A DNA stretch of 15,479 nt. It comes from Anaerolineae bacterium (GTDB lineage: Bacteria; Chloroflexota; Anaerolineae; 4572-78; J111). Positions 1 through 7,492 of the stretch are shown here, one piece after another (position 1 is the stretch's first letter; each line of letters opens with the position of its first letter). The notes beneath the pieces were generated by a model. The model did not search any database. It saw only the letters and a list, made by a program, of their open reading frames with translations, and was not told the origin of the DNA. Location: contig JAGRCC010000517.1 in assembly GCA_020433785.1 (NCBI GenBank), positions 1 to 15,479 of the forward strand, in the 5' to 3' direction. The translations under genes were made by a program, and so were the position numbers.

Positions 1-1031
1 ATTTTTAAATGGCTGTAAGGGTTTTCGGTTCCGGGTTTCTTAAATAAAGGATGGTGAGCCAACTCGAAAAACTGAAAGGGCTGCCCGCTGCTAACACCCA
101 GTAACTCCGATTGGGACATAGTTAGCGCATTGGTGGCTGAGACGCTGTTAAAAAGAATATGATCCAGGCCCAACTCTAAATTCTTCTCGCTCTTGTTCTT
201 AATCTGGCAAGCAAGCCAAAATAAAGGCTCGATATCACCAGGCGCTTCCTCGGACCACGTCTGTGGAGCTTGCATACTCCAGTCTTCCGCAACCATAAAA
301 GAAATCCGACCGTTTCGCTGAAATTGATCCGTTCCATCCTCAACAAGCTGCATCTCTTTCCATGTTAAGGACGCGTCACTGCCAAATGAATAAAACCAGC
401 TAATCTGCCACGGCCGTCTGGCCTCCGGTTCCCTCGACTCGAACGATTGAGCAAAGCGAAACTGCAAAACCAACGTCTGGGTTGTTGGAGCATCAAAACC
501 AAGATAAATTGTATTCGTGCTACCCGCTTTAATCGTAAATTTTAACCCTGATAACGGCGCCCCAACGAGTTGACTGGTGACATCGTCATAGTGAGACGGA
601 GACTCCGTAAAGAGCAGCGCCTGGGTGAGATTAAGCGGTAAAAGCGTCACATCGTCATCTGTTTCAAAGACGATGGCCTCCTCAGTTTCAGTTTGCTGGG
701 TTGAAACCTGACTTCCTTTGGGAACGACTAACGGAGAGGTATCCGGAGCCAAACTGTACGTCACCCAAACGGAAGCAGGGGTGGCCGGGTCGCGAGTAAT
801 GCCGAGTAAGTTTAAGAATTCAATGTAATTCTTCTCCGGCACCCGGTTGAGTCGATAAATCATTCCTTCCACCAACCAGGCAAACAACTCAATCAAGGCC
901 ATTCCCAAATCGCTTGGATTGTGGTCTGTCCATTCGGGGGCGTAGGTCGGGATAAGCGCTCGCGCTTCATTGACAATGTCCTGCCAGGTGCGATCATCTA
1001 AATTTGGCGCAACTAAGCGGCCTCTGGACAT
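1..1031 (-). CDS. Baseplate J-like protein (Afp11 type), C-terminus beyond window edge
   Basis: The reading frame opens with ATG at 1031 and stays open for about 343 codons to base 1, so the C-terminal part is missing. AAAGGAG lies a few bases before the ATG, a good ribosome binding site. The N-terminus contains WTDHNPSDLGMALIELFAWL, followed by a YRLNRVPEKN-type stretch and LLGI (about residues 34-78). This block is characteristic of the large baseplate J/gp6-like proteins of contractile injection systems. In the family these form the wedge ring that joins the hub to the sheath and triggers contraction. It starts 11 bases after the gp25-like gene, the usual gp25-then-J order, which supports the call. 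The family is usually much longer than the part seen here, so the gene should continue well outside the window. The specific Afp11 assignment (versus Afp12) is an inference from order. Confidence 0.85.
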   Translation of the reverse strand, partial: MSRGRLVAPNLDDRTWQDIVNEARALIPTYAPEWTDHNPSDLGMALIELFAWLVEGMIYRLNRVPEKNYIEFLNLLGITRDPATPASVWVTYSLAPDTSPLVVPKGSQVSTQQTETEEAIVFETDDDVTLLPLNLTQALLFTESPSHYDDVTSQLVGAPLSGLKFTIKAGSTNTIYLGFDAPTTQTLVLQFRFAQSFESREPEARRPWQISWFYSFGSDASLTWKEMQLVEDGTDQFQRNGRISFMVAEDWSMQAPQTWSEEAPGDIEPLFWLACQIKNKSEKNLELGLDHILFNSVSATNALTMSQSELLGVSSGQPFQFFELAHHPLFKKPGTENPYSHLK

Positions 1032-1042
1032 AAACTTCTCCT

Positions 1043-1432
1043 TTAGGCTTGCTCAAGATAAAAAGGGTAGACCAAATTCTGCGGCTCGTTGGTCGCCTTC
1101 AGCCGGTACTGTAGATCGACCACTAACCGTCCGCCGCTATGGTCGTTGTGAACGGTAACATCTGCCAAAATAATTCTATGTTCCCAAGTCGTTAGGGCCT
1201 CTTCAACGTAGTGGGCCGCCAAATTGGCCGTGGTTGTGTTGTTGGGAGCAAAAATCAATGTTTGCAGATAGCAGCCGAAATTGGGCCGCATAAGCCGCTC
1301 GCCCGGCTCGGTGCCCAGAATCATCCCGATCGACTCCTTCACTTTCTGCTGAAGTTTGGACTCCTTCAGGCCGCCCCGCGCATTGATTTGCAATGGGAAG
1401 GCCAAGCCTTTCCCCAAGAAATCTGTGGACAT
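1043..1432 (-). CDS. gp25/GpW-like baseplate wedge protein (Afp9 type)
   Basis: A 129-residue protein of normal length for the gp25-like family. Family signatures visible are the ILGTEPGERLMRPNFG block (residues 38-53), followed by a hydrophobic turn, and the EEAL..WEHRIIL helix-strand (77-89), where gp25 proteins carry their conserved EPR-type core. In phage T4 and in eCIS the protein sits at the inner baseplate and nucleates sheath polymerisation. The ATG at 1432 has AGGAG ten bases upstream, inside the end of the PAAR-like gene's TAG/leader region. The gene lies between the PAAR-like tip and the baseplate J gene. Family assignment is firm; the role is known from the family. Confidence 0.93.
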   Translation of the reverse strand: MSTDFLGKGLAFPLQINARGGLKESKLQQKVKESIGMILGTEPGERLMRPNFGCYLQTLIFAPNNTTTANLAAHYVEEALTTWEHRIILADVTVHNDHSGGRLVVDLQYRLKATNEPQNLVYPFYLEQA

Positions 1433-1445
1433 TTACATCATTCTC

Positions 1446-1805
1446 CTATACGGTGATCAGTTTTGTCTGGTTTGCTGTAGATGACAGCAACTCCTGAGGT
1501 GTTTTCTTGGCAACCATACCATCCGTTTTGCCGGCCAGGGTATCAATCATTACCGAGATTCCACCAATCATAAGTTTCTCTGCTTCACCTGCCGTAACTA
1601 ATGCCACCTTGGTGCAGGGTTTATGTGTTGGTCCAGACGCATCAGACGCTGGCACTGTCGTACAGCTAGTTACCGATTGGCCCTCAATACTACTCTTCAA
1701 CAAGATCGGACTGCCATTCACCGTAAGTTTTTTGCTACCTGAGACTTTTACTGTACCTGAGTGTCCGCAAGCTACAATGCTGCTCTCCGTAAGAACCTTA
1801 GGCAT
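1446..1805 (-). CDS. PAAR-like spike tip protein (Afp10 type)
   Basis: A 119-residue protein beginning MPKVL. It has the conserved CGHSG motif (C13, H15), a central CTTVPASD region (C48), an HKPC motif (H61, C64) and the terminal TDGMVAKKTPQ and TANQTKL blocks seen in PAAR-like proteins of eCIS clusters. PAAR proteins bind one metal with Cys/His side chains and cap the spike, helping puncture and sometimes carrying effectors. Which residues bind metal here is inferred from their spacing. The ATG at 1805 is preferred because AGAGGAA precedes it; an in-frame TTG at 1817 would overlap the spike stop codon and has no better signal. It follows the spike gene by 8 bases, as expected for a spike-tip pair. 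Confidence 0.85.
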   Translation of the reverse strand: MPKVLTESSIVACGHSGTVKVSGSKKLTVNGSPILLKSSIEGQSVTSCTTVPASDASGPTHKPCTKVALVTAGEAEKLMIGGISVMIDTLAGKTDGMVAKKTPQELLSSTANQTKLITV

Positions 1806-1813
1806 ATTTCCTC

Positions 1814-3409
1814 TCAACTCACATCCATAGAACCGGAAACTTTAACTTTAACATTGGCCGCTTCAATATTGATATCGCCGCTGGCCTTTAAAATCATATT
1901 TGCTTTTGAGGCGATAGACACTGTCCCATCCGACTGTATCTTAATCACACTGCCGGAAGTATGATCAATAGTAATTTCACCTTGCCCTCCCGTATCATCC
2001 AGCACAATTTTGTGCCCGTTACGGCTCTGAATGATTTTTCGCTGGTGAGCAGGCACGACCGACTCGGGCGGTCTTTCCTTAGCATTCCAAACCGTGCCAA
2101 TAACCAGTGGCCGATCAAAATCACCCTTTTCAAAAGAAACATACACATCGTCGCCCGGCTTGGGCATCAAATAGGTGCCAAGATCGGGCTGGATGACCTT
2201 TGCCCAAGCGGTTGCGTCACCACATAACCAGGGATATTTAATCTGGACTTGTCCCAGTTTCTTCAGATCGGTCGTGTTAATAACCCGGGCAATAACCGTA
2301 TTACTCATTTCAGGCTGTCGGTTTGGCGAAGATTCTTCTTCAAACGCCTTTCTGAAAATTTCAGTGATGGTCGAACCACTGCGTTGGGTAATCTCAAACG
2401 AGGTTTGGTAGCCGCCCTCGTCAATGGTGTGGGTTACCCGTCTCAGCCGGTAGCTGCCGCTAAACCGTTTGCCAACCCCCTGAATCTCGACCATCTTACC
2501 CGCCCGCAATTCCGGAATGCCAATGCACGAGCCGCTTCCTTCAAAGAGGCCTTCTAATATCTCGCTTAGAAGAGCCTTAGCCAGCGCTAGAGCATCGGGA
2601 AAAGAATTTGCGCTTTCAATTGATAAGCATTTTGAACCTAATCCAACTAACTGATCGATAAAACCCTGGCCCAAGCGCTCGATCACCGTATCGAGGTCAA
2701 AATTGGTCGCGATAACGGGAACAAGCCCTACAATAGTCTGAGCCAATTCCTGATCGTAATCGAGAATTTGCAGCATGCCCACCTGCCCGGACGTAGATAA
2801 ACGCGGGTCGAATGAGCTGAGATTCCGGCCCCATTCTAGAACCACGGCCTCGGTCTGAGGCCGGGGAAAGCGAAAATAAAGCTTATCCCAATACACATAC
2901 GTCTCAAAGAAATTGCGACGGGCCAACTCTTTTAATAGCGCCATATCGCTGCCATATTGCATTTTATTTTTAAAGGGAATAGGCGTTGGATCAACAACCG
3001 GTATCAATAAATGCTCAGCGGCAATCTGAGCGGCGATCAGGCTGGCGTTGGAAAAAAGAAAAGCTCGGGTACGATGATTTTGACGCATCCGGTGTGATTT
3101 GTCATAGCCGGTTACAGTTAGCATCGGCGCACCGCTTTGGGGGAAAGACGGACTAACGGCCGTAATTTCACCTAACATCATCGGCTGCAAATTGCCCACG
3201 TAGCCCATGTAGATTTCTACGTCCTTGCCCACGTTAAACAACGCCGAGTCGGTCAGTCGTAGGTCGGCATTGTTGAGGCGTAAAGTAAACATATCGGCTG
3301 TATCGAGGCTGCTATCGAATTGCAAACTAACAACGGCGCTACTAACATCAGCCTCCATCGTTAGCCCTTCAATTTTGACTAAAAAGTCAGGGGTGTAATA
3401 TGAATGCAC
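1814..3409 (-). CDS. Central spike/hub protein, VgrG-like (gpD + gp5 fusion; Afp8 type)
   Basis: A 531-residue protein with the VgrG plan. Residues 1-350 form the phage late control D/gp27-like hub domain (YYTPDFLVKIEG start, DTADMFTLRLNN). Residues about 367-447 form an OB-fold of the gp5/baseplate V type (VIARVINTTDLKKLGQVQI, then PKPGDDVYVSFEKGD and RPLVIGTVWN). Residues 458-531 show alternating strands (KIVLDD, GEITIDH, IKIQSDGTVSI, INIEA) that would build the beta-helical needle. The protein trimerises in the family and carries the PAAR tip, which here is the next gene. The start is GTG at 3409; no clear ribosome binding site is seen, so coupling to the LysM gene 9 bases upstream is likely. 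No extra C-terminal effector domain is present. Confidence 0.92.
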   Translation of the reverse strand: MHSYYTPDFLVKIEGLTMEADVSSAVVSLQFDSSLDTADMFTLRLNNADLRLTDSALFNVGKDVEIYMGYVGNLQPMMLGEITAVSPSFPQSGAPMLTVTGYDKSHRMRQNHRTRAFLFSNASLIAAQIAAEHLLIPVVDPTPIPFKNKMQYGSDMALLKELARRNFFETYVYWDKLYFRFPRPQTEAVVLEWGRNLSSFDPRLSTSGQVGMLQILDYDQELAQTIVGLVPVIATNFDLDTVIERLGQGFIDQLVGLGSKCLSIESANSFPDALALAKALLSEILEGLFEGSGSCIGIPELRAGKMVEIQGVGKRFSGSYRLRRVTHTIDEGGYQTSFEITQRSGSTITEIFRKAFEEESSPNRQPEMSNTVIARVINTTDLKKLGQVQIKYPWLCGDATAWAKVIQPDLGTYLMPKPGDDVYVSFEKGDFDRPLVIGTVWNAKERPPESVVPAHQRKIIQSRNGHKIVLDDTGGQGEITIDHTSGSVIKIQSDGTVSIASKANMILKASGDINIEAANVKVKVSGSMDVS

Positions 3410-3418
3410 GATAACGGT

Positions 3419-4048
3419 CTACTTTCCGATTTTGGCTAATCTTGATGGAATGATGAGCAACGTTCCCGGCGTAATCAGACGCGGATTGTCGATATTATTT
3501 AATTCGGCAATTTCACGCCAGGCACCCGGATCGCCTAACACTTCTCCGGCAATTTTACTCAGCGTCTCACCGCCGACGATGTTGCGCACTGTAGGTGGGC
3601 CAACGAACAAACCGCGTTTAATCTCAATTTCTACCGGCTCATACTCTTTGAAACTGACGGTAAGTTTGGCTCGAACCGGGGCGCCGCTATCCAGGAACAT
3701 GGTGAAACGCTGCTCGACGCTCTCGAGGACACACTTAAAATTGAGACCTCCCCAGGAAAAGAGTAAGAGCGGCGGTGCTTGAGTCTTGGCCTCAGGATCG
3801 AGCAGCGTTGTAATCTGGCCGGTCAAGCGTCTAACATCGACCCGCTGCTCATAGGTATCAAAAAATAGCTCCATCCGTAAATGGCGTAGATTACCCCGTA
3901 CGTACTGAATCGGCGGAGTCTTAAGGCCGGGAATGCCGATTTCGGCAAAGGTATTGCCTACATCCAGCGAGTACTCTTCCGGGTTGAACAAAACCGGAAT
4001 GGCCTCTCGGGTGTTGAGATTGGTGATCGTTGCCTTTTCAAGGGCCAT
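3419..4048 (-). CDS. LysM-containing CIS tube/hub adaptor protein (Afp7 type)
   Basis: A 209-residue protein. Residues 1-145 match the N-terminal domain of contractile-injection tube proteins (MALEKATITN, FNPEEYSLD, a FFDTYEQR segment, then PPLLLFSWG). Residues about 157-201 are a LysM module: GGETLSKIAGEVLGDP, then W.EIAELNNI.NP and a PGTLLIIP end. In related particles this protein joins the tube to the central hub, and the LysM part is thought to act in the assembly rather than in digesting cell walls. The ATG at 4048 starts 5 bases after the stop of the DUF4157 gene, and the stop is 9 bases before the spike start. Confident on domains; the structural position is inferred from Afp7-like homologues and gene order. 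Confidence 0.9.
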   Translation of the reverse strand: MALEKATITNLNTREAIPVLFNPEEYSLDVGNTFAEIGIPGLKTPPIQYVRGNLRHLRMELFFDTYEQRVDVRRLTGQITTLLDPEAKTQAPPLLLFSWGGLNFKCVLESVEQRFTMFLDSGAPVRAKLTVSFKEYEPVEIEIKRGLFVGPPTVRNIVGGETLSKIAGEVLGDPGAWREIAELNNIDNPRLITPGTLLIIPSRLAKIGK

Positions 4049-4053
4049 TTACT

Positions 4054-5154
4054 TTAGCCGCCCCTTTCCAAATCGGTTTTGATGCGCATCATAATATCTC
4101 GATAAACTGCTTCCTTGATAAATTTAAGCTGCTGCTCTGACAATTGGACTTCTGGAACTGCTGCGGCTTTCGTTGCCATCGGACCCGAGATGTCACGGGA
4201 GCTAAGCGCTGTTTTGACGGGTGTGGGCATCGTCGTAGGGGCGGTGGAACTCGGTCTCGGGGGGTGAAGCGGAGTGCTACTTAGCCCCGGTGGCCTTTGG
4301 GCAGGGCTTGGTTGCGAAAAGTGATGGATCACTTTTTGCTCATTACATAGAGCAGCCTGCTCCTGCGCCTGATAAAGCTGCGGCGCTACCCGACCTACCC
4401 CCTGTTGACTTGCTTGGGCTGTATGAGTAAATTCGTGGCCTAATAAGGCCAGTCCGGCCACATCGTCAGGCGCATAATAACCCTCTCTAAACAAGATTTT
4501 GTCCTCTAATGTCACGGCATCAGCGTCAAACGCTTTGGCCACGGCATCGGCCTGGGAATTCGCATAAATCTTGACAGTGGGCACGCGGATATCCAACAAC
4601 CTGGTCAAGAACGCCTGCACTTGGGAATTAATTATTAAATGATTACTTGCCTCGAATACTTGAGCCAGGTTGGTGCGCTCATCCTTCATGGAGCCGGGAG
4701 CCTGGTCAATTGGCGTTGGTATCCACGGACGCTTTTGGCCCGGATTACGATGGACCCTAACTGTTGCTTGCTCATGGTGATCTGGCGCTTTGGGCTTGTC
4801 TCTACTGGGAGCCATCGAGTCACTTTGCCCCTCACGTAATCCGGGTCTACGGCCGCTATCGATAGGAACGTCTGACTCGAAATGAGGCCAAAATGACAAA
4901 TCGTTTGAAAAAATGGGCTGTTCAATTTGAGCCGGCATAACCGGAGTAATGGGTTTCATCAAATTAGACTCTTTGCTTCGATCTGGCATCTTGACCTTAA
5001 ACTGAAGTCGTGCGTATTTGTCCTCAGTTTTCTCAACAAACTGCACAGGCAATTGGTTACGGTGATATTTGGACTCAATCTGCGGTCCTATTTCATGGCG
5101 CAAGATCAGTCGTTTTTGGAAGCCGATTTGCTTTTCAATATTTTTTTCAGTCAT
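4054..5154 (-). CDS. DUF4157 domain protein with HExxH motif, eCIS-associated
   Basis: A 366-residue protein. Residues about 173-262 are a DUF4157 domain: VKIYANSQADAVAKAFDADA, then KILFREGYYAPD and LLGHEFTHTAQ, with the zincin-like HEFTH at 240-244. DUF4157 is one of the commonest extra domains in eCIS loci and is often joined to toxin or cargo modules; catalytic activity is generally unproven. Around it are a charged, proline-containing N-terminal part (1-165), a Pro/Ser/Thr-rich stretch (281-312) and a predicted C-terminal helix (338-366), with no recognisable toxin domain. No signal peptide or membrane segment is seen. The gene sits between the tail chaperone pair and the tube-hub adaptor, the slot used for the tape measure in phage tails. 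It could be a cargo, a cargo adaptor or an internal tube component. Confidence 0.85.
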   Translation of the reverse strand: MTEKNIEKQIGFQKRLILRHEIGPQIESKYHRNQLPVQFVEKTEDKYARLQFKVKMPDRSKESNLMKPITPVMPAQIEQPIFSNDLSFWPHFESDVPIDSGRRPGLREGQSDSMAPSRDKPKAPDHHEQATVRVHRNPGQKRPWIPTPIDQAPGSMKDERTNLAQVFEASNHLIINSQVQAFLTRLLDIRVPTVKIYANSQADAVAKAFDADAVTLEDKILFREGYYAPDDVAGLALLGHEFTHTAQASQQGVGRVAPQLYQAQEQAALCNEQKVIHHFSQPSPAQRPPGLSSTPLHPPRPSSTAPTTMPTPVKTALSSRDISGPMATKAAAVPEVQLSEQQLKFIKEAVYRDIMMRIKTDLERGG

Positions 5155-5190
5155 CAGTTGCTCGACAGTTCTGCCCTAAATTGTGAAGCG

Positions 5191-5331
5191 CTAGCGCGAA
5201 AATTCACCGCCCATTTTAACTATCTCGCGCACCCATTCGCGACGTTCTTGGTGCTCCATATGCATGATCACCTCGTACGACCAGTGAAAATTCAGAGCGA
5301 TATAGGCTACCTCCCGGCGGAGCAGGTCCAA
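5191..5331 (-). CDS. DUF6760 / P2 GpE'-like short tail protein, possibly made by -1 frameshift
   Basis: The frame ending in TAG at 5193-5191 encodes SYPLDLLRREVAYIAL then NFHWSYEVIMHMEH and RREWVREI. This is the eCIS DUF6760 pattern. It also resembles the short P2 GpE tail protein (a hydrophobic helix, FHW, then a run ending in a W-R-containing helix). There is no ATG. The only usual alternative start is TTG at 5331, giving 46 residues, with GGGGGA rather far upstream. The frame is open back to 5370, overlaps the end of the chaperone gene and is in the -1 frame relative to it. It could therefore be expressed as an extension of the chaperone (residues ILSYPLD... joined in frame) rather than on its own. 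The coordinates given use the TTG; the boundary is uncertain. Confidence 0.7.
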   Translation of the reverse strand: MDLLRREVAYIALNFHWSYEVIMHMEHQERREWVREIVKMGGEFSR

Positions 5332-5339
5332 GGGGTAGC

Positions 5340-5711
5340 TTAGGATTCCCCCAACGCTTTTTCCTCGCGCTCAAAGACTTGGTGACAATGGGGACAAACC
5401 ACCGTTTCAGCCGCAACGCCGTTACCATTGATCCGGTTATAGAACTCTTGTAGGTAATTCAAATCGCTGGTAAAAAGTTCTTCAATAGTTTTGGGGTTGA
5501 TGGCCGCCAGCGTCCCTAAACGGGTGATCACCCGGGAAAGTAAGATGACCACCAAGTAGGGGGGATTGCCCTTGACGCGATGGTCTTTAAGAGGCAAAAT
5601 CTCATCGGCTGCGGTGGCCAGACGCATCACCCCCACCCGGTGCAGGTTACCCTCTTTGTCAATATACCCTTTGGGCAGCGTAAATTCGTACTCAGTTTGG
5701 AACATCGTCAT
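5340..5711 (-). CDS. Phage tail assembly chaperone-like protein (E/gp41 type)
   Basis: A 123-residue protein with the eCIS tail-assembly pattern: FTLPKGYIDKEGNLHR, VGVMRLATAADEI, PYLVVILLSRVITRLG and DLNYLQEFYNRIN. It resembles the E/gp41/gp14 tail assembly chaperone group. Such proteins keep tail components soluble during tube assembly and are not in the mature particle. The last 20 residues hold VVCPHCHQVFE (C106, C109, H110), half of a zinc ribbon, which could bind metal in a dimer. The ATG at 5711 is chosen because GGA lies five bases before it; a second in-frame ATG is at 5705. The gene starts 13 bases after the tube stop, the usual tube-chaperone order. Family assignment is from motif resemblance. 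Confidence 0.8.
   Translation of the reverse strand: MTMFQTEYEFTLPKGYIDKEGNLHRVGVMRLATAADEILPLKDHRVKGNPPYLVVILLSRVITRLGTLAAINPKTIEELFTSDLNYLQEFYNRINGNGVAAETVVCPHCHQVFEREEKALGES
5346..5364 (-). promoter_or_regulatory. Candidate -1 ribosomal frameshift region
   Basis: Between the -1 frame stop (TGA at 5373-5371) and the chaperone stop (TAA at 5342-5340) the chaperone frame reads GAG GAA AAA GCG TTG GGG GAA TCC TAA. Two run-type heptamers fit the phase: G GAA AAA (5364-5358) and G GGG GAA (5352-5346). Both allow re-pairing one base back with at most a G-U at the middle position in one of the two sites. Neither is a perfect X XXY YYZ site. No downstream stem-loop was worked out with confidence. 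Confidence 0.4.
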
Positions 5712-5724
5712 TACTTTCCGCAGC

Positions 5725-6144
5725 CTAAGCGCGCTCTAACCGCTCGCAACTGACCGTTAGTGTATCGATAGCGACATCATTGCTTTTGGCATCAAGCCCT
5801 GGCCCTTCATATTTGCTGGCCCAGGCATTAAAGAAGTTCCACCGTACTTTCTCTTCCTGGCCCGTATCATCCATTAAGATAATCGAGCCATTTCTGCGCT
5901 CTACTTGACCATTAACGGCCGTAAGATGCCAATCATACAGTTCACGCGAATCGCTAATGCCCCATTTGAGGGTGATATCCGAATAACTGGCTTTCCCCGG
6001 CAGCTTGCGCACACGGGCCGCATCTCCACCCTCGCGATACTCAACGACCTCAACACTAGAACCAAAACCGGTGCATTCACTGAAACCGGCTTGAACGATC
6101 CCATCAATCTCCACCTGATATCGATAATTTTTGTAGGGGTCCAT
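5725..6144 (-). CDS. Inner tube protein (Hcp-like, Afp1/Afp5 type)
   Basis: A 139-residue protein with the eCIS/T4-gp19-like tube signature: DPYKNYRYQVEIDGI at the start, AGFSECTGFGSSVEVVEYREGG, then TLKWGISDSRELYDWH and the KVRWNFFNAWASKYEGPGLDAK end. In the particle these subunits stack as hexameric rings inside the sheath and form the channel that is pushed out on contraction. The ATG at 6144 has AAAGGAAAGG upstream, a strong ribosome binding site fitting a highly expressed structural gene. It lies 30 bases after the sheath gene. Many eCIS loci carry two or three tube paralogues; only this one is in the window. Confidence 0.95.
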   Translation of the reverse strand: MDPYKNYRYQVEIDGIVQAGFSECTGFGSSVEVVEYREGGDAARVRKLPGKASYSDITLKWGISDSRELYDWHLTAVNGQVERRNGSIILMDDTGQEEKVRWNFFNAWASKYEGPGLDAKSNDVAIDTLTVSCERLERA

Positions 6145-6174
6145 GACAACCTTTCCTTTAGATTATTCGACGGT

Positions 6175-7404
6175 TCAACCGCCGGTCATTTGCTGAATAC
6201 GGAAAATTACAAACTCGGCCGGCTTGACAATAGCCACGCCAATTTCGGTAACCACTTGCCCCAACTCCCTCACATTGGGAGGGTTGGTTTCAGCGTCACA
6301 TTTCACAAAAAAGGCTTCTTTGGGTGAATTGCCAAACAAGGCTCCGGCTTGCCACTGGCCCAGCAAGAAATCGCTCACATTGCGGGTGATCCGCTGCCAT
6401 AACACCGGTGAATTGGGCTCGAAAACGACCCACTGGGTCCCTTCTTCAATCGACTCGCGGGCGAAATTGAGAAAACGCCGAGTACTTACATAGCGAAACT
6501 CCGAATGAGACTCATCGGTCCGCGTGCGCGCGCCCCAAACCTTAATCGTGCCGTTGAAGGAACGAATGACATTTATTCCTTCCGGGTTCAACCCATCTTG
6601 ATCAGCTTTGCTTAGAGGGATATCCACGTCTAAGGCACCGATCACTACCTCATTGGCCGGTGCTTTGTGGACCCCTCTAGTACTATCGCTGCGAGCATAA
6701 ATGCCGGCCAAATGTCCTGACGGCGGCACAGGGAGAATACCCTTTGTTTTAGGATCGTCGGCTGTGAGCGGATCGAATATCTTAATCCAGGGGTAATAGA
6801 CGGCACCATAAGTTCCGGTTTCGCCCCGTCCAAATGGGGCAATGGCTTCGGGATTTTGTACCGAGGCTGACTGTACCCCATCTAATATCGCCACTCGGTC
6901 CTTCATTTTGAAACAGTGACTCAGAATAGCGCTATGTTGGGCATCTGATGTAGCGCCCGGCACGGCGACAATGGCAATTTCGTCAATCGGCTCAAACGTT
7001 CGCAGCGCCTCAGCCAGCCCACTCGTCAGACCGGCGGCATTGACAACGCGAGTAATCCAACACCGCGTACCGCCGTTATTGAAAAACCCATAGACGGCGT
7101 GAGCCAGCGTTTTATTATCGGCTTGTAAATCGCCAAAATTATTCTTAAACTGTTCCCAACCAGTAATAAGTTGGGGTTTGCCGGCCTCGGCGACAGTGTA
7201 GGGAACTGGAATGGGATTGCCCTGCTCATCTTTTTCTAGATTACCATCTTTGTCCTTTTTAAATTGGCCTGGTTGGTCAGGCATCTTAATATTGTTGGGC
7301 ACAACCCCGACAAAGCCGGCCGTGCTGGTACCGACCCCGGCAATTGGCCGAACTAAGGGCGGCACATCTTCAACATAGACACCTGGTGATAAATATTGCG
7401 GCAT
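6175..7404 (-). CDS. Contractile sheath protein (Afp2-4 type)
   Basis: A 409-residue tail sheath protein. Hallmarks are LSPGVYVEDVPP at residues 5-16, GFFNNGGTRCW (106-116), YYPWIKIFDP (203-212), VPPSGHLAGIYAR (226-238) with RGVHKAPAN next, GINVIRSFNGTIKVWGARTR (276-295), GTQWVVFEPN (322-331) and the AFFVKCD..TNPP end. The sheath surrounds the tube in an extended state and contracts to drive it into the target. Residues 50-64 are a charged, glycine-containing insertion near the N-terminus, probably a surface loop. AAGGAG stands 8 bases before the ATG. The 88-base gap upstream (7405-7492) holds only a weak, bulged stem and no clear terminator. The single sheath gene in the window contrasts with the three in Afp. 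Confidence 0.96.
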   Translation of the reverse strand: MPQYLSPGVYVEDVPPLVRPIAGVGTSTAGFVGVVPNNIKMPDQPGQFKKDKDGNLEKDEQGNPIPVPYTVAEAGKPQLITGWEQFKNNFGDLQADNKTLAHAVYGFFNNGGTRCWITRVVNAAGLTSGLAEALRTFEPIDEIAIVAVPGATSDAQHSAILSHCFKMKDRVAILDGVQSASVQNPEAIAPFGRGETGTYGAVYYPWIKIFDPLTADDPKTKGILPVPPSGHLAGIYARSDSTRGVHKAPANEVVIGALDVDIPLSKADQDGLNPEGINVIRSFNGTIKVWGARTRTDESHSEFRYVSTRRFLNFARESIEEGTQWVVFEPNSPVLWQRITRNVSDFLLGQWQAGALFGNSPKEAFFVKCDAETNPPNVRELGQVVTEIGVAIVKPAEFVIFRIQQMTGG

Positions 7405-7492
7405 ATTGCTTGCTCCTTGGCTAAATGATGAAAGTTGCTTCGCCGTTTAGAAAGGGCACCCTCTCTTGGGGCGATGAATTGAACTAAGCCCG

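Noticed and set aside
5216..5428. Minus-strand open frame across the chaperone end and DUF6760 region
   Set aside because: It lies in the third frame, its residues show no family pattern, and the DUF6760 motif (FHW...RREWVREI) in the neighbouring frame explains the region.
7405..7492. Stem around GCACCC/GGGGC as a terminator before the sheath gene
   Set aside because: Only about five pairs with a bulge and no clear T-run; the sheath must be expressed with its neighbours.
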